Assembly (NCBI GenBank): GCA_965223035.1
Contig: OZ244980.1
Location: 1,116,001 to 1,180,000 of the forward strand
DNA length: 64,000 nucleotides
Reading direction: 5' to 3'
From: CAMDPA01 sp965223035
GTDB taxonomy: Bacteria > Pseudomonadota > Alphaproteobacteria > Rhizobiales > Hyphomicrobiaceae
Shown: positions 1-7,931 of the stretch, one piece after another
Position numbering within the stretch: the first letter of the stretch is position 1
Layout of the letters: each line of letters opens with the position of its first letter
Position numbers and translations under genes: made by a program
Notes under the pieces: model-generated
Told to the model about the DNA's origin: nothing
The model's database searches: none
What the model saw: the letters and a program-made list of their open reading frames with translations, nothing else

Positions 1-435
1 CGCCTCGGTGCGCTGCTCTGGATCGGTCGGTAGAAATGCACCAAATTTTTCCGCCAGGTAGAGCAGGATGGCCCCCGATTCGAACACCCGCCGCGGCGGG
101 TCGCAGCTGCAATCGAGCAGCGCGGGGATCTTTGAATTCGGATTGATGCCAACAAAACCGCGGCCGAACTGTTCGCCCTTGCCGATGTCGATCAGCCAGG
201 CATCGTACTCCGCGCCGGAGTGCCCCAGCGCCAGCAACTCCTCCAGCATCACCGTCACTTTCACGCCGTTTGGTGTGCCGCGCGAATAAAGTTGCAGCGG
301 ATGCTTGCCGACAGGGAGGTCTTTATCGTGTGTCGGTCCAGCGATCGGCCGATTGATCGACGCGTATCGCCAGTCACCTTGAGGTGCTTCCCACGTCCAA
401 ATTTTTGGGGGGACGTACTCTGCTTGCGAACTCAT
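1..435 (-). CDS. yghU: Glutathione S-transferase family protein, YghU type (partial, C-terminus beyond window)
   Basis: The reading frame begins at an ATG at 435 and runs leftward off the window, leaving 145 residues. The N-terminus (MSSQAEYVPPKIWTWE...) precedes a thioredoxin-fold GST domain with YSRGTPNGVKVTVMLEEL and, further on, INPNSKIPALLD and a GAILLYLAEKFG helix. These match the nu-class YghU/YfcG disulfide-bond reductases, which use one or two glutathiones and act on organic hydroperoxides and disulfides in the cytoplasm. The threonine-proline-asparagine stretch after the first strand is the usual glutathione-thiol-stabilising site of this class. The C-terminal helical domain is missing only because the window ends. 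The family assignment is secure; the substrate is unknown. Confidence 0.88.
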   Translation of the reverse strand, partial: MSSQAEYVPPKIWTWEAPQGDWRYASINRPIAGPTHDKDLPVGKHPLQLYSRGTPNGVKVTVMLEELLALGHSGAEYDAWLIDIGKGEQFGRGFVGINPNSKIPALLDCSCDPPRRVFESGAILLYLAEKFGAFLPTDPEQRTEA

Positions 436-826
436 GATCGATTCTCTCTACCATAGGGTGCAGCCACCGACGGGCAAGCGCCGGCCGTCGAGGTCCGGCA
501 GGCGCCTTGAGGTCATTCCAGGCGGACAGGGGCTTCCCGTCAAGTCACTGTTTCTCCTTGGGCCAGATGCTGCAGGGCTCGATCGACGATAGCGTGTCAG
601 AGTGAGCGGACCGGCGAGGTGCTTCAGCCTTGGCGGATATCACCGGGCACCGGCGGCGAAGGCAACCAGCATCTGACTGCGGTGGCTTTTACCGTCGCGG
701 CATTGATCGCGTCGCTATCGCCGGTCGTGATGGCTCTGCTGAAATTTTCCGACCAGCAGAATTCCGCCATAAATTGCGCTCAAGAACCAACACGCAGAAG
801 CAAGGCAGAAGCAAGAGGGTGCACCG
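436..826. other. Intergenic region between divergent genes
   Basis: About 390 bases separate the leftward GST gene from the rightward SYLF gene, so promoters for both should lie here. A short string GATAGCGTGTCAGAGTG at 589-605 recurs at 21149, where it starts a MITE-like repeat (type B), so the element edge may be present. Short overlapping frames exist, but none has a convincing start or family resemblance. Confidence 0.4.
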
Positions 827-1375
827 ATGCCGCGTCGAGGTGTTCTTGTTGTCCTATTGGCGATGATCCTGGCGGTCGGGATGGCACCGCGCAGCGAGGG
901 TGCCTCCGCGCCTGAAATTGACGCGAGCGTCCACGCAACACTGGACAAGTTCTTCTACCGGGTGCGTGGCGGTCGCGAACTCGCCAATAAAGCGGCCGGA
1001 GTTCTTGTGTTCCCTTCGGTGGTGAAAGCCGGGTTCGGTGTTGGCGGCGAATATGGGGAAGGCGCGCTTTTGATACGCGGCCGGACCGTCGACTATTACA
1101 ACACCGTGTCCGCTTCGGTCGGCTTTCAGCTGGGCGTGCAGGCGCGCTCCGTCATCATCATGTTCATGACCCATTCGGCGCTTCGTCAATTTAGGAGAAC
1201 TGCAGGCTGGCGGGTCGGGGTCGATGGTTCAGTTGCCATTCTCACGGTCGGTCTGGGTGGCTCGATCGACACCAATAAGATCACCAGCCCCGTCGTTGGC
1301 TTCATTTTTGATCCCAAGGGATTGATGTATAATCTGACCTTGGAAGGGTCCAAGATTTCAAGAATTCGTCGCTAG
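827..1375 (+). CDS. Exported SYLF/YSC84-domain lipid-binding protein
   Basis: The 182-residue product has an N-terminal signal peptide (VLVVLLAMILAVGMA, cleavage near residue 25). A SYLF (DUF500/Ysc84) domain fills the rest: an AAGVLVFPSVVKAGFGVGG segment, GEYGEGALLIRGRTVDYYN, and a C-terminal GGSIDTNKITSPVVGFIFD strand. Bacterial members are periplasmic or outer-membrane-associated and in eukaryotes the domain binds phosphoinositides; the bacterial role is not established. Most alphaproteobacterial members are similar in length or slightly longer. The stop codon TAG (1373-1375) is part of a CTAGATCAT string that begins a dispersed repeat, so the original 3' end may have been trimmed by the repeat. 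It stands alone, with no operon partner. Confidence 0.85.
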   Translation: MPRRGVLVVLLAMILAVGMAPRSEGASAPEIDASVHATLDKFFYRVRGGRELANKAAGVLVFPSVVKAGFGVGGEYGEGALLIRGRTVDYYNTVSASVGFQLGVQARSVIIMFMTHSALRQFRRTAGWRVGVDGSVAILTVGLGGSIDTNKITSPVVGFIFDPKGLMYNLTLEGSKISRIRR

Positions 1376-1535
1376 ATCATCCTTGTGCCTCTTGTTGGCA
1401 CCGCCCAGATGGTGCCAATAAAAGGCATAGGGATGATCGCTCCTGAAGCGTAGAGCAACCTGCATTTGATCGGGGGCCTCCCGCTTCCGATCAAATGCAG
1501 AAAGTTGCTCTACACTTTAAGGCGCGATGATCTAG
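1372..1535. repeat. CTAG-bounded hairpin repeat, type A (composite copy)
   Basis: The left end CTAGATCAT overlaps the stop codon of the SYLF gene. Inside are an inverted repeat TTGGCACC/GGTGCCAA (1395-1402 and 1411-1418), then TAGAGCAACCTGC with a palindrome built on GATCGG/CCGATC flanked by TGCATTT and AAATGCA, AAAGTTGCTC, and the right end GGCGCGATGATCTAG. Related copies occur at about ten other places in this window. The hairpins could also end transcription of the upstream gene. Confidence 0.8.
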
Positions 1536-1870
1536 CGCTGGCTACCCAAGCCTCAACCCGGAACGCTCGCCCAACCCTTTGCCTTATTGGTACCAACCCG
1601 ACCGCAGCAACCCGACCACGACGGCATCATGGACATCGACCAGCACGACGCTTCGGTGGTCGGCGACACGGCTCGTGCGCTCGCCACCTGCAGCAATCGG
1701 CTCGCGCTGGCCAATGCGAGAGGTCCATGCTTGATATTGGCCATGCTTTATTGCTCAATGCCAAAAACGGGCCTGAGAATGCCTCGCGGTGCCGCATGCC
1801 GGACCGTCCTTGACGGGATGCCGGAAGAGGCGGAGGCCTCCGCAGCAGGCCATTGATCGGGAGGCGACAC
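1536..1870. other. Intergenic region without a recognised gene
   Basis: Overlapping frames of 60-150 codons occur on both strands, but none resembles a known family and none has a good ribosome-binding site. The promoter of the downstream FAH/dioxygenase pair should lie in the last 200 bases. Confidence 0.4.
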
Positions 1871-2878
1871 GTGTATCTTGCGAGCTTTGTTTATCAGGAG
1901 AAGGACCGGGTCGGTGCTCGCGTCGGTCCCGACCATCTGATCGACTTTCGTGCCGCCGCGGATGCCATCGGCCATGACTGGTCCTGGGACACCATGCTGG
2001 AGTTCGTGGCAGACGGAGCGCGAGCAAGAGCCGCGGCCCAGGCGCTCTTGGAGGCCGCGCGCGATAACCCTGCCGTCCAGCGTATTCCTATGGCGGATAT
2101 CGTCTGGAAGCCACCGATCCCGCGCCCTGGCAAGATTTGCGGGGTGGCGCTCAACAATTCGGCTTCGGACGAGCGGAAGATCTCGTCGCCCGATCACCCG
2201 ATGTTCTTTTTAAAGCCCAGCACGTGCCTGGTCGGTCATCGGCAGCCGATCATCGCCCGCCCGCAATATATGGGATTTCATCCGGAGCCTGAGTTGGGCG
2301 TCATCGTTTCGAAACGCGCCCGCAACGTCGACCCGCGCCGCGCGATGGACGACGTGTTTGGCTACACCATTATCAATGATGTCACCGGTAACGACATGCG
2401 TGCCCAGGATCAGGTGCACTACTATGCCCTCTATCCAAAGCCGGATAACCCCGACGAAGTCGAACGACGCGAACAGCACCTGTCCTACACGGCGCGCTAT
2501 AAGGGCGCCGACTCGTTCGGGCCGGCCGGACCCTGGCTGGTGACGGCCGACGAGGTCCCGGATCCGCACGATCTCAACATCTCTTGTTCCGTGGGTGGCG
2601 AGGTGTATACGGAAGACAACACGAAATTCTACACCTACCGGGTCGAAGAGGTGATCGCTTACATTTCTCGCTACCTGACATTGGAGCCCGGCGACATCAT
2701 TTCGATGGGTACGGCCTTCCGCGCCGGCGACAAAACCCGAAAGCCGCTGCACACTGCCAATTTCGCGCGTTTGGACGGGCCTTGCGACGTTTCGATCTCA
2801 AGGCTGGGAACGTTGAGCAATCCCATTGAACGGGACGGGACCGATCCAGGTGATTGGCGCCTGCCAAAGGGGGCGTGA
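1871..2878 (+). CDS. Fumarylacetoacetate hydrolase family protein
   Basis: The product is 335 residues when begun at GTG 1871, which has GGAGG (1859-1863) about 7 bases upstream; the frame is open further but without a better site. The FAH fold is recognisable from KPPIPRPGKICGVALN, the metal-ligand region HPEPELGVIVSKRARNVDP, YTIINDVTGNDMRA and, near the C-terminus, LEPGDIISMGTAFRAG. Family members hydrolyse or decarboxylate acylpyruvates and 2-hydroxy-dienoates through an acidic metal triad (here E-x-E within PEPELG). It ends 7 bases before a class III extradiol dioxygenase, so it probably handles the ring-fission product or a later oxo-acid of the same pathway, in the cytoplasm. The exact reaction (hydrolase, isomerase or hydratase) cannot be told from sequence. 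Confidence 0.85.
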   Translation: MYLASFVYQEKDRVGARVGPDHLIDFRAAADAIGHDWSWDTMLEFVADGARARAAAQALLEAARDNPAVQRIPMADIVWKPPIPRPGKICGVALNNSASDERKISSPDHPMFFLKPSTCLVGHRQPIIARPQYMGFHPEPELGVIVSKRARNVDPRRAMDDVFGYTIINDVTGNDMRAQDQVHYYALYPKPDNPDEVERREQHLSYTARYKGADSFGPAGPWLVTADEVPDPHDLNISCSVGGEVYTEDNTKFYTYRVEEVIAYISRYLTLEPGDIISMGTAFRAGDKTRKPLHTANFARLDGPCDVSISRLGTLSNPIERDGTDPGDWRLPKGA

Positions 2879-2885
2879 GACGCAC

Positions 2886-3845
2886 ATGGAAACGCAACTG
2901 GTTTGCACGTCGCATTCTCCGATCCTGTATGTGAGACCAAACAAGCCGGACTACGAGGACACGGTGTTCGCCAAGCTCGCGGAACGGCGCGACGCGATTG
3001 CGGCCTTCGATCCTGAGATCGTGTTTGTGTTCGGGCCCGATCACTACGCCGGGTTTTATCTGAACGCGATGCCGACCTTCTGTATTGGCCGGGGTTCGGC
3101 GACCGCCGTCGACGATGTCGGCGGCTTCCCAGGCAGGCTTGACGTTGATCGCGACGTCGCGCTCGTTCTACTGCACTATCTTCGCGGTGAGGACTTCGAT
3201 CCAGCGCAATCCCTGAAAATGACGGTCGATCACGGTTTTTCACAGACCATGAAAAATGTGTTGGGCGAGCTCAACGCCTATCCTTGCGTGCCGATCTTCG
3301 TCGGCGGCATGGCGCCACCCTTGCTTCAGTTCAAACGAACGCGACGGCTGGGCGCCGCGGTCGGCCGGTTCGCGCGATCGCTCGACAAGCGCGTCCTGTT
3401 CCTGGCTTCGGGCGGGCTGTCGCATCATCCGACGAAATATTATCCACTGCTGGGTGAGGGAACGCCGGAGATTGAGGCCTGGCAGATGGAAGGCGCCGCC
3501 GGCGGTACGTTCACCAAGGAACAATGGTTCGAAAACCTGCTGGCCGGTCACATCGAAGGTGGGCAGATGCTGGCCGACGGTCGACGCACGAAGCAGCACA
3601 TCCGGCTCAACCCGGAGATCGATCGGCAGTTTTTGGATGTCATCACGACCGGTGACCTGTCGCCGCTCGACGCTTGGCAGATGGAGGATCTGTTCGAAAA
3701 AGCCGGCATCGGCTTCACCGAGCTTCATAGCTGGGTCGCCGCGATCTCGGCAAATCTCGCCTGCGGCGGGCATGCGCCTGTCGTCGACTTTTATCTGGAC
3801 TCGCTGGCCTATGCCATCGGCTACGGCATCATCCACGCCGACTGA
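2886..3845 (+). CDS. Class III extradiol ring-cleavage dioxygenase, MhpB-like (2,3-dihydroxyphenylpropionate 1,2-dioxygenase family)
   Basis: Starting at ATG 2886 the product is 319 residues, close to the 314 of E. coli MhpB. LigB-superfamily landmarks are CTSHSPILYV at residues 5-14, EIVFVFGPDHYAGF (about 47-60, catalytic/iron histidine), MTVDHGFSQTM (about 113-123) and FLASGGLSHHP (about 173-183). MhpB uses Fe(II) to open the catechol ring of 3-(2,3-dihydroxyphenyl)propionate beside the side chain, giving 2-hydroxy-6-oxononadienedioate. The upstream FAH-family gene is translationally close (7-base gap). No MhpC-like hydrolase or MhpA-like hydroxylase is visible nearby, so the natural substrate could be another catechol with a carboxyalkyl chain. 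Confidence 0.87.
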   Translation: METQLVCTSHSPILYVRPNKPDYEDTVFAKLAERRDAIAAFDPEIVFVFGPDHYAGFYLNAMPTFCIGRGSATAVDDVGGFPGRLDVDRDVALVLLHYLRGEDFDPAQSLKMTVDHGFSQTMKNVLGELNAYPCVPIFVGGMAPPLLQFKRTRRLGAAVGRFARSLDKRVLFLASGGLSHHPTKYYPLLGEGTPEIEAWQMEGAAGGTFTKEQWFENLLAGHIEGGQMLADGRRTKQHIRLNPEIDRQFLDVITTGDLSPLDAWQMEDLFEKAGIGFTELHSWVAAISANLACGGHAPVVDFYLDSLAYAIGYGIIHAD

Positions 3846-3988
3846 CCCCGGTTGGCAAAAGCACACGAACCAACATCGGAATGCCACCGCCTGAGTAGCG
3901 GCGGCAGCCACTCAGCCAAGATCAGAGCGCAAACGAGACTGAAACGACAGGGCCGGCCCCTCAGTCATCCCGGGTCAACCATCTCGGG

Positions 3989-5629
3989 TCAGCTTTCTCC
4001 GGCACCGCTTGGCGGCGTCTCATTGTGCCGGGTCGCTTCGCCGGCGATCCCTGAGTCAAGGCTGAGACCAAGTTCCTCGCCGATCTTGCGCAATGCCGGC
4101 AATTGGACGGCCATGGCGAGGATCGCATCGAGCGCGTGATTGACCACGGGCTTGCCGACGCCGCCTTGTCCATCTGCTGGGCTGGACGCGGTTCCCAGGC
4201 CGCCGGTGATGTGATGGATTTTGATCGACTCGATTTTCTCGGCCGGCTTGACCATTTGCTCAACGATGCGCGGAAGCGCATCAAGCCTGGCCATATCGGC
4301 CTTGAGCGCGATGATCTCGGAGTTGAAAACGTTTTCGGATTCGTTGAGCGCCCTCTGACCGATCGCCTTGGCGGACATCTCATCTTTCAGTGTGGCAATG
4401 CGCAGCTGGGCTGCCTCCGCTTCGGCCTGCGCGTTCTGAAGCGTAACCTTGGCACGCTCGACCGATGCCTCGGCTTCAGCCTTGGCCTGGGCGATCAAGC
4501 GCTCAGCCGACACGCCGGTGTCCTGTTGCGCAGCGAGCAGGGCGACGTCCTTGCGCCGTTGCGCTTCGGCGAGCGCGCGCGCCGTTGCAATGGCCTCCGC
4601 CGCGTTGATGGATTCGATCTTGGCCATATCGGCCGCCGCTAGGGCGCGGCTCTCTTCCTGCGTTTTATGGGCCACCGCGATGACCCGATCCTGCTCGGCT
4701 GTCTCAAGCGCCTGGGCGCTCGCGATCTCGGCTTCGCGGATCGCCTTCTCGCGGGCAATGTCGGCGGCGCGAATGTCCAACTCCATCTGGATGCGCGCGG
4801 CATTGGCGGCCCGCTCGCTGTCTGCCTTGCGCGCGGCAATCTCGGCCAATTGGGCGGCGCGCAAGCTCTCCAACTCCTGCGCCTGCCTGAGTTGGGCGGC
4901 TTGACCTTCCAGATCGATCTCAAGCTTACGTTTTGAGGCCTCCATGCCGGCACGATGGACGGCCACTTCGGCTTCCGCCTCAATTTGCGCGCGCTCCTTT
5001 TTCGAGTTGGCGATCACTTCCGCCAGTTTGCGCATGCCGACCGCATTAAAGGCATTGCTTTCGTCCAAGGTGGAGAATGGCGTCTGATCCAAGGCCGTCA
5101 ACGAGACGCCCTCCAGGGCCAACCCGTTGGCTGCGAGGGTCTCACGCAAATTCTCACGGACATCCCGTGCGAATTCGGAGCGGTTTTCGTGCAGCTCATC
5201 CATGGTCGAGCGCGCCGCCACCGAGCGCAGCGTGTCGATCAGCTTGCCTTCGATCAGCTGACGCAGTTGATCGACCTGGAAAGTGCGGTCGCCAAGCGTC
5301 TGTGACGCGCGGGCAACCGCTTCATTGCTGGGCTCCACGGAAACGTAGAACTCCGCCCTGACGTCGACCCGCAGCCGATCCTTGGTGATCAGCGCTTCGG
5401 AGCCGGTGCGCTCGACCTCCAGCCGCAGGGTCTGCATGTTGACGTTGCTGATCTCCTGAAAGTAGGGGATTGCGATCATGCCGCCATCCATCACCACTTG
5501 GCGGCCGCCGACACCGGTTCGGACAAGGCTGATTTCGCGCGATGCGCGCCGATAAAACAGCGCAATCAGCACGACAATGAGCGCGATCACAATCAGCGCG
5601 ATGATGCCGTAGGTGACGTACTCCGTCAT
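3989..5629 (-). CDS. yqiK: Flotillin/SPFH-domain membrane scaffold, YqiK type
   Basis: I start at ATG 5629 (MTEYVTYGIIALIVIALIV), 17 bases after the SDR stop and preceded by GGAAAG/GAGG, rather than at an in-frame codon 13 residues earlier. The 546-residue product has one N-terminal transmembrane helix (about residues 5-28), an SPFH domain (about 35-200, with MIAIPYFQEISNVNMQTLRLEVERT split by its beta strands), then a very long Ala/Glu-rich coiled coil (about 200-420) and a C-terminal oligomerisation segment. Flotillins organise inner-membrane microdomains. YqiK is usually beside an NfeD-like partner, which is absent here. Instead it is the last gene of an aromatic/branched-chain importer and dehydrogenase operon, which is unusual. 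Confidence 0.88.
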   Translation of the reverse strand: MTEYVTYGIIALIVIALIVVLIALFYRRASREISLVRTGVGGRQVVMDGGMIAIPYFQEISNVNMQTLRLEVERTGSEALITKDRLRVDVRAEFYVSVEPSNEAVARASQTLGDRTFQVDQLRQLIEGKLIDTLRSVAARSTMDELHENRSEFARDVRENLRETLAANGLALEGVSLTALDQTPFSTLDESNAFNAVGMRKLAEVIANSKKERAQIEAEAEVAVHRAGMEASKRKLEIDLEGQAAQLRQAQELESLRAAQLAEIAARKADSERAANAARIQMELDIRAADIAREKAIREAEIASAQALETAEQDRVIAVAHKTQEESRALAAADMAKIESINAAEAIATARALAEAQRRKDVALLAAQQDTGVSAERLIAQAKAEAEASVERAKVTLQNAQAEAEAAQLRIATLKDEMSAKAIGQRALNESENVFNSEIIALKADMARLDALPRIVEQMVKPAEKIESIKIHHITGGLGTASSPADGQGGVGKPVVNHALDAILAMAVQLPALRKIGEELGLSLDSGIAGEATRHNETPPSGAGES

Positions 5630-5646
5630 TGCCTCGCCACTTTCCT

Positions 5647-6456
5647 TTAAAGTTTGTGAATTTCGCACAGCAGGTGCGATGACATTCCGCCGTCGACCGG
5701 CAAGTTCGTGCCGCGGATCCAGTGGGTCATGTCCGACAACAAGAACGCGACAACCGGGGCCACGTCCTCCGGTTGGCCGGGGCGATCCATCACCCGCATA
5801 TCCTGTTCGGCGCGCGCGCCCAGTGTCTGAATGAAGTCCTTGAGGATCGGCGTGTCGACCGGGCCCGGGGACACGCAGTTCATGCGAATGTCACGTTCGC
5901 GCCAGGTCCAGCGGTTTTGCATGGTCCACACGATCAAGGCTTCCTTTGTATAAAAATAGCTCCTGCCGCCTTCGTTGCCGACCTTATGTTCCCGGACGAA
6001 CCGAGGAACGTCCTCGAAATCCAGATCTTCACAGGCTCTGATGGTGGGAATGGCGTGGGGCCAGCCGAAGCCGGCGAGCGAGGCGAGATTGACGATGGAG
6101 GCGCCGTTATTGAGCTTCGGAATCATATTGACGGTGAAATATTTCAGGCCGACCAAATTGACCAGAAGCACTTGGTCGGCCGGCGCCGTCGGCGGTAGCC
6201 CGGCGTTGTTGACAATGCCATCGATGTTGGCGGGCAGCGCCAAAATCAGCGCCTTGATGGTGCGGCGGTCCGACATGTCGGCGACATAGAGTTCGTCGAC
6301 ATGGTCTTCCGTCTTGTTGACGTCGACGCCGAGCACATCGCCGCCCAAAAGCTTGATGACGCGTGCGATCTCCTTGCCGATCCCGGAGGCGCAACCGGTG
6401 ACGACAATGGTCTTGTCCTTGAGCAATTTACCGCTGGTCCAGCTGGTGTTTGTCAT
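5647..6456 (-). CDS. Short-chain dehydrogenase, coniferyl-alcohol dehydrogenase-like
   Basis: The 269-residue SDR has the NAD(P)-binding TGCASGIGKEIA glycine motif near residue 20, VDV at the end of beta-2 (NAD preference), NNAGLPP, and a C-terminal RGTNLPVDGGMSS typical of the family. The catalytic tyrosine-lysine pair appears in SYFYTKEALIVW (Tyr, then Lys four residues on). The short beta-4 loop and the insertion ahead of the active site resemble the 3-alpha-hydroxysteroid / coniferyl-alcohol dehydrogenase subgroup, which oxidises cinnamyl-type alcohols to aldehydes. It is directly downstream of an aldehyde dehydrogenase (13-base gap) that could take the aldehyde to the acid. The alcohol substrate is inferred from family and context only. 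Confidence 0.85.
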   Translation of the reverse strand: MTNTSWTSGKLLKDKTIVVTGCASGIGKEIARVIKLLGGDVLGVDVNKTEDHVDELYVADMSDRRTIKALILALPANIDGIVNNAGLPPTAPADQVLLVNLVGLKYFTVNMIPKLNNGASIVNLASLAGFGWPHAIPTIRACEDLDFEDVPRFVREHKVGNEGGRSYFYTKEALIVWTMQNRWTWRERDIRMNCVSPGPVDTPILKDFIQTLGARAEQDMRVMDRPGQPEDVAPVVAFLLSDMTHWIRGTNLPVDGGMSSHLLCEIHKL

Positions 6457-6469
6457 GCGGCAAGCCTCC

Positions 6470-7930
6470 TTAGAACACCGGCGGGAAATGACGTCCGCCG
6501 CGCTCCAACGTTATCCAGCGAGTTTCGGTAAAGGTTTCCATCGACCAACGGCCACCGTGCCGGCCGACGCCCGATGACTTGGAGCCGCCGAAGGGCACGT
6601 GCGGCTCGTCATTGACGGACGAGCAGTTGATGTGGCACATGCCCGTTTGCAATTGCGCGGCGATGCTCAGGCCACGTTGCTCGTTGGCGGTGATCACGCC
6701 GGATGACAGGCCATATTCGGTGTCATTAGCGATGTCGACGGCCTCTTCATCGGACCTGAACGGGATCACCGGAACCACGGGACCGAATGTTTCATTGCGA
6801 TAGATCAGCATTTCCGGCGTGACGCCGGTCAGAATCGTCGGCTCGACGAATCGGCCGCGGACCTCGCCGCCGAGCTCGATTTTCGCCCCCTTTGCAACCG
6901 CATCCTCAATTTGTTCGCGGACCTGCCGGGCCTGCTTATCATTGATCAATGGCCCGATGACATTTGACCTGTCGGCGGTTGGGTCGCCGACTTTCAATTG
7001 GGCCGCACGCTCCACAAATCTGGCGAGAAAGGCGTCAAACAGTCGTTCTTGGACCAGCACCTTCTCGACACTCATGCAGATCTGGCCTTGATGCATGAAG
7101 CTACCGAAGTTGGCAGCCTGGGTCGCACGCTCCAAGTCGGCGTCGTCGCAAACGATGAGGGCGTCCTTGCCGCCGAGTTCAACGCAGGCTTTTTTGAGAT
7201 GGGCACCGGCCTTCGCCGCCACCATGCGGCCCACAGCGGTCGAGCCTGTAAAGGAAATGCCCTTGACCAGCGGATTTTCGATCAGCTCATCGCCGACCGC
7301 TGCCACATTGTCACGCGAGCAGGTGACGACGTTGAGCACGCCGGCGGGGACACCGGCCGCCTCGAACACTTCCGCGAAGATCAAGCCGCCGGCGTAGGGT
7401 GTCTCTTCCGACGGTTTGAGCACGACGGTGTTGCCAGCGGCGATAGGGAATGCCAGGCCGCGGGATGTTAGCAGCGACGGAAAATTCCAAGGTGAAATGA
7501 CGGAAACGACGCCCAACGGTCGGCGCACGGCCATCGAGACTTTGCCATTTTCAGAAGGCAGCACCTCACCGACGGGTGCGTAATTAATGGCTGCGGCGGC
7601 CCGAAACACTTCGGCCACATACCCCGCTTCGAACATCGCCTTGCCGAACCAGCCGCCACCTTCCCCCTGCAAGGCCGCCACCAGATCATCTTTGCGACGT
7701 TCAAATTCGTCGGCCACCTTCAGCATGAAGTGGGCACGCGTGTTGAACGGCAGTTGGGCCCAGTCGGCAAAGGCGGCATGCGCGGTGCGGATCGCATTGC
7801 CGGCGTCGCCGGCGTCGGCATCGGCGATTTCGGCCCACACCGAATTGTCGGCAGGGTTGAGATCTTTGAAGCGCGCTGTCGCACGCGACCAGCTTCCACC
7901 GACATAGAAATTGTCAAGTACGCGCGCCAT
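6470..7930 (-). CDS. NAD(P)-dependent aldehyde dehydrogenase (aromatic aldehyde type)
   Basis: Full-length ALDH of 486 residues: the cofactor segment VISPWNFPSLL (about 150-160), VVLKPSEETP, the glycine motif FTGSTAVGR, the general-base glutamate in VELGGKDALIV (about 250), and the catalytic cysteine in HQGQICMSVEKV (about 287). A C-terminal FGGSKSSGVGRHGG is as in vanillin and benzaldehyde dehydrogenases. It would oxidise an aromatic or cinnamyl aldehyde to the acid in the cytoplasm. Its ATG lies a single base after the stop codon of the LivF-like gene, so it is translated as part of the transporter operon, and it is followed by the alcohol-dehydrogenase-like SDR. Together these predict alcohol to aldehyde to acid processing of an imported phenylpropanoid. 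Confidence 0.9.
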   Translation of the reverse strand: MARVLDNFYVGGSWSRATARFKDLNPADNSVWAEIADADAGDAGNAIRTAHAAFADWAQLPFNTRAHFMLKVADEFERRKDDLVAALQGEGGGWFGKAMFEAGYVAEVFRAAAAINYAPVGEVLPSENGKVSMAVRRPLGVVSVISPWNFPSLLTSRGLAFPIAAGNTVVLKPSEETPYAGGLIFAEVFEAAGVPAGVLNVVTCSRDNVAAVGDELIENPLVKGISFTGSTAVGRMVAAKAGAHLKKACVELGGKDALIVCDDADLERATQAANFGSFMHQGQICMSVEKVLVQERLFDAFLARFVERAAQLKVGDPTADRSNVIGPLINDKQARQVREQIEDAVAKGAKIELGGEVRGRFVEPTILTGVTPEMLIYRNETFGPVVPVIPFRSDEEAVDIANDTEYGLSSGVITANEQRGLSIAAQLQTGMCHINCSSVNDEPHVPFGGSKSSGVGRHGGRWSMETFTETRWITLERGGRHFPPVF

Positions 7931-7931
7931 G

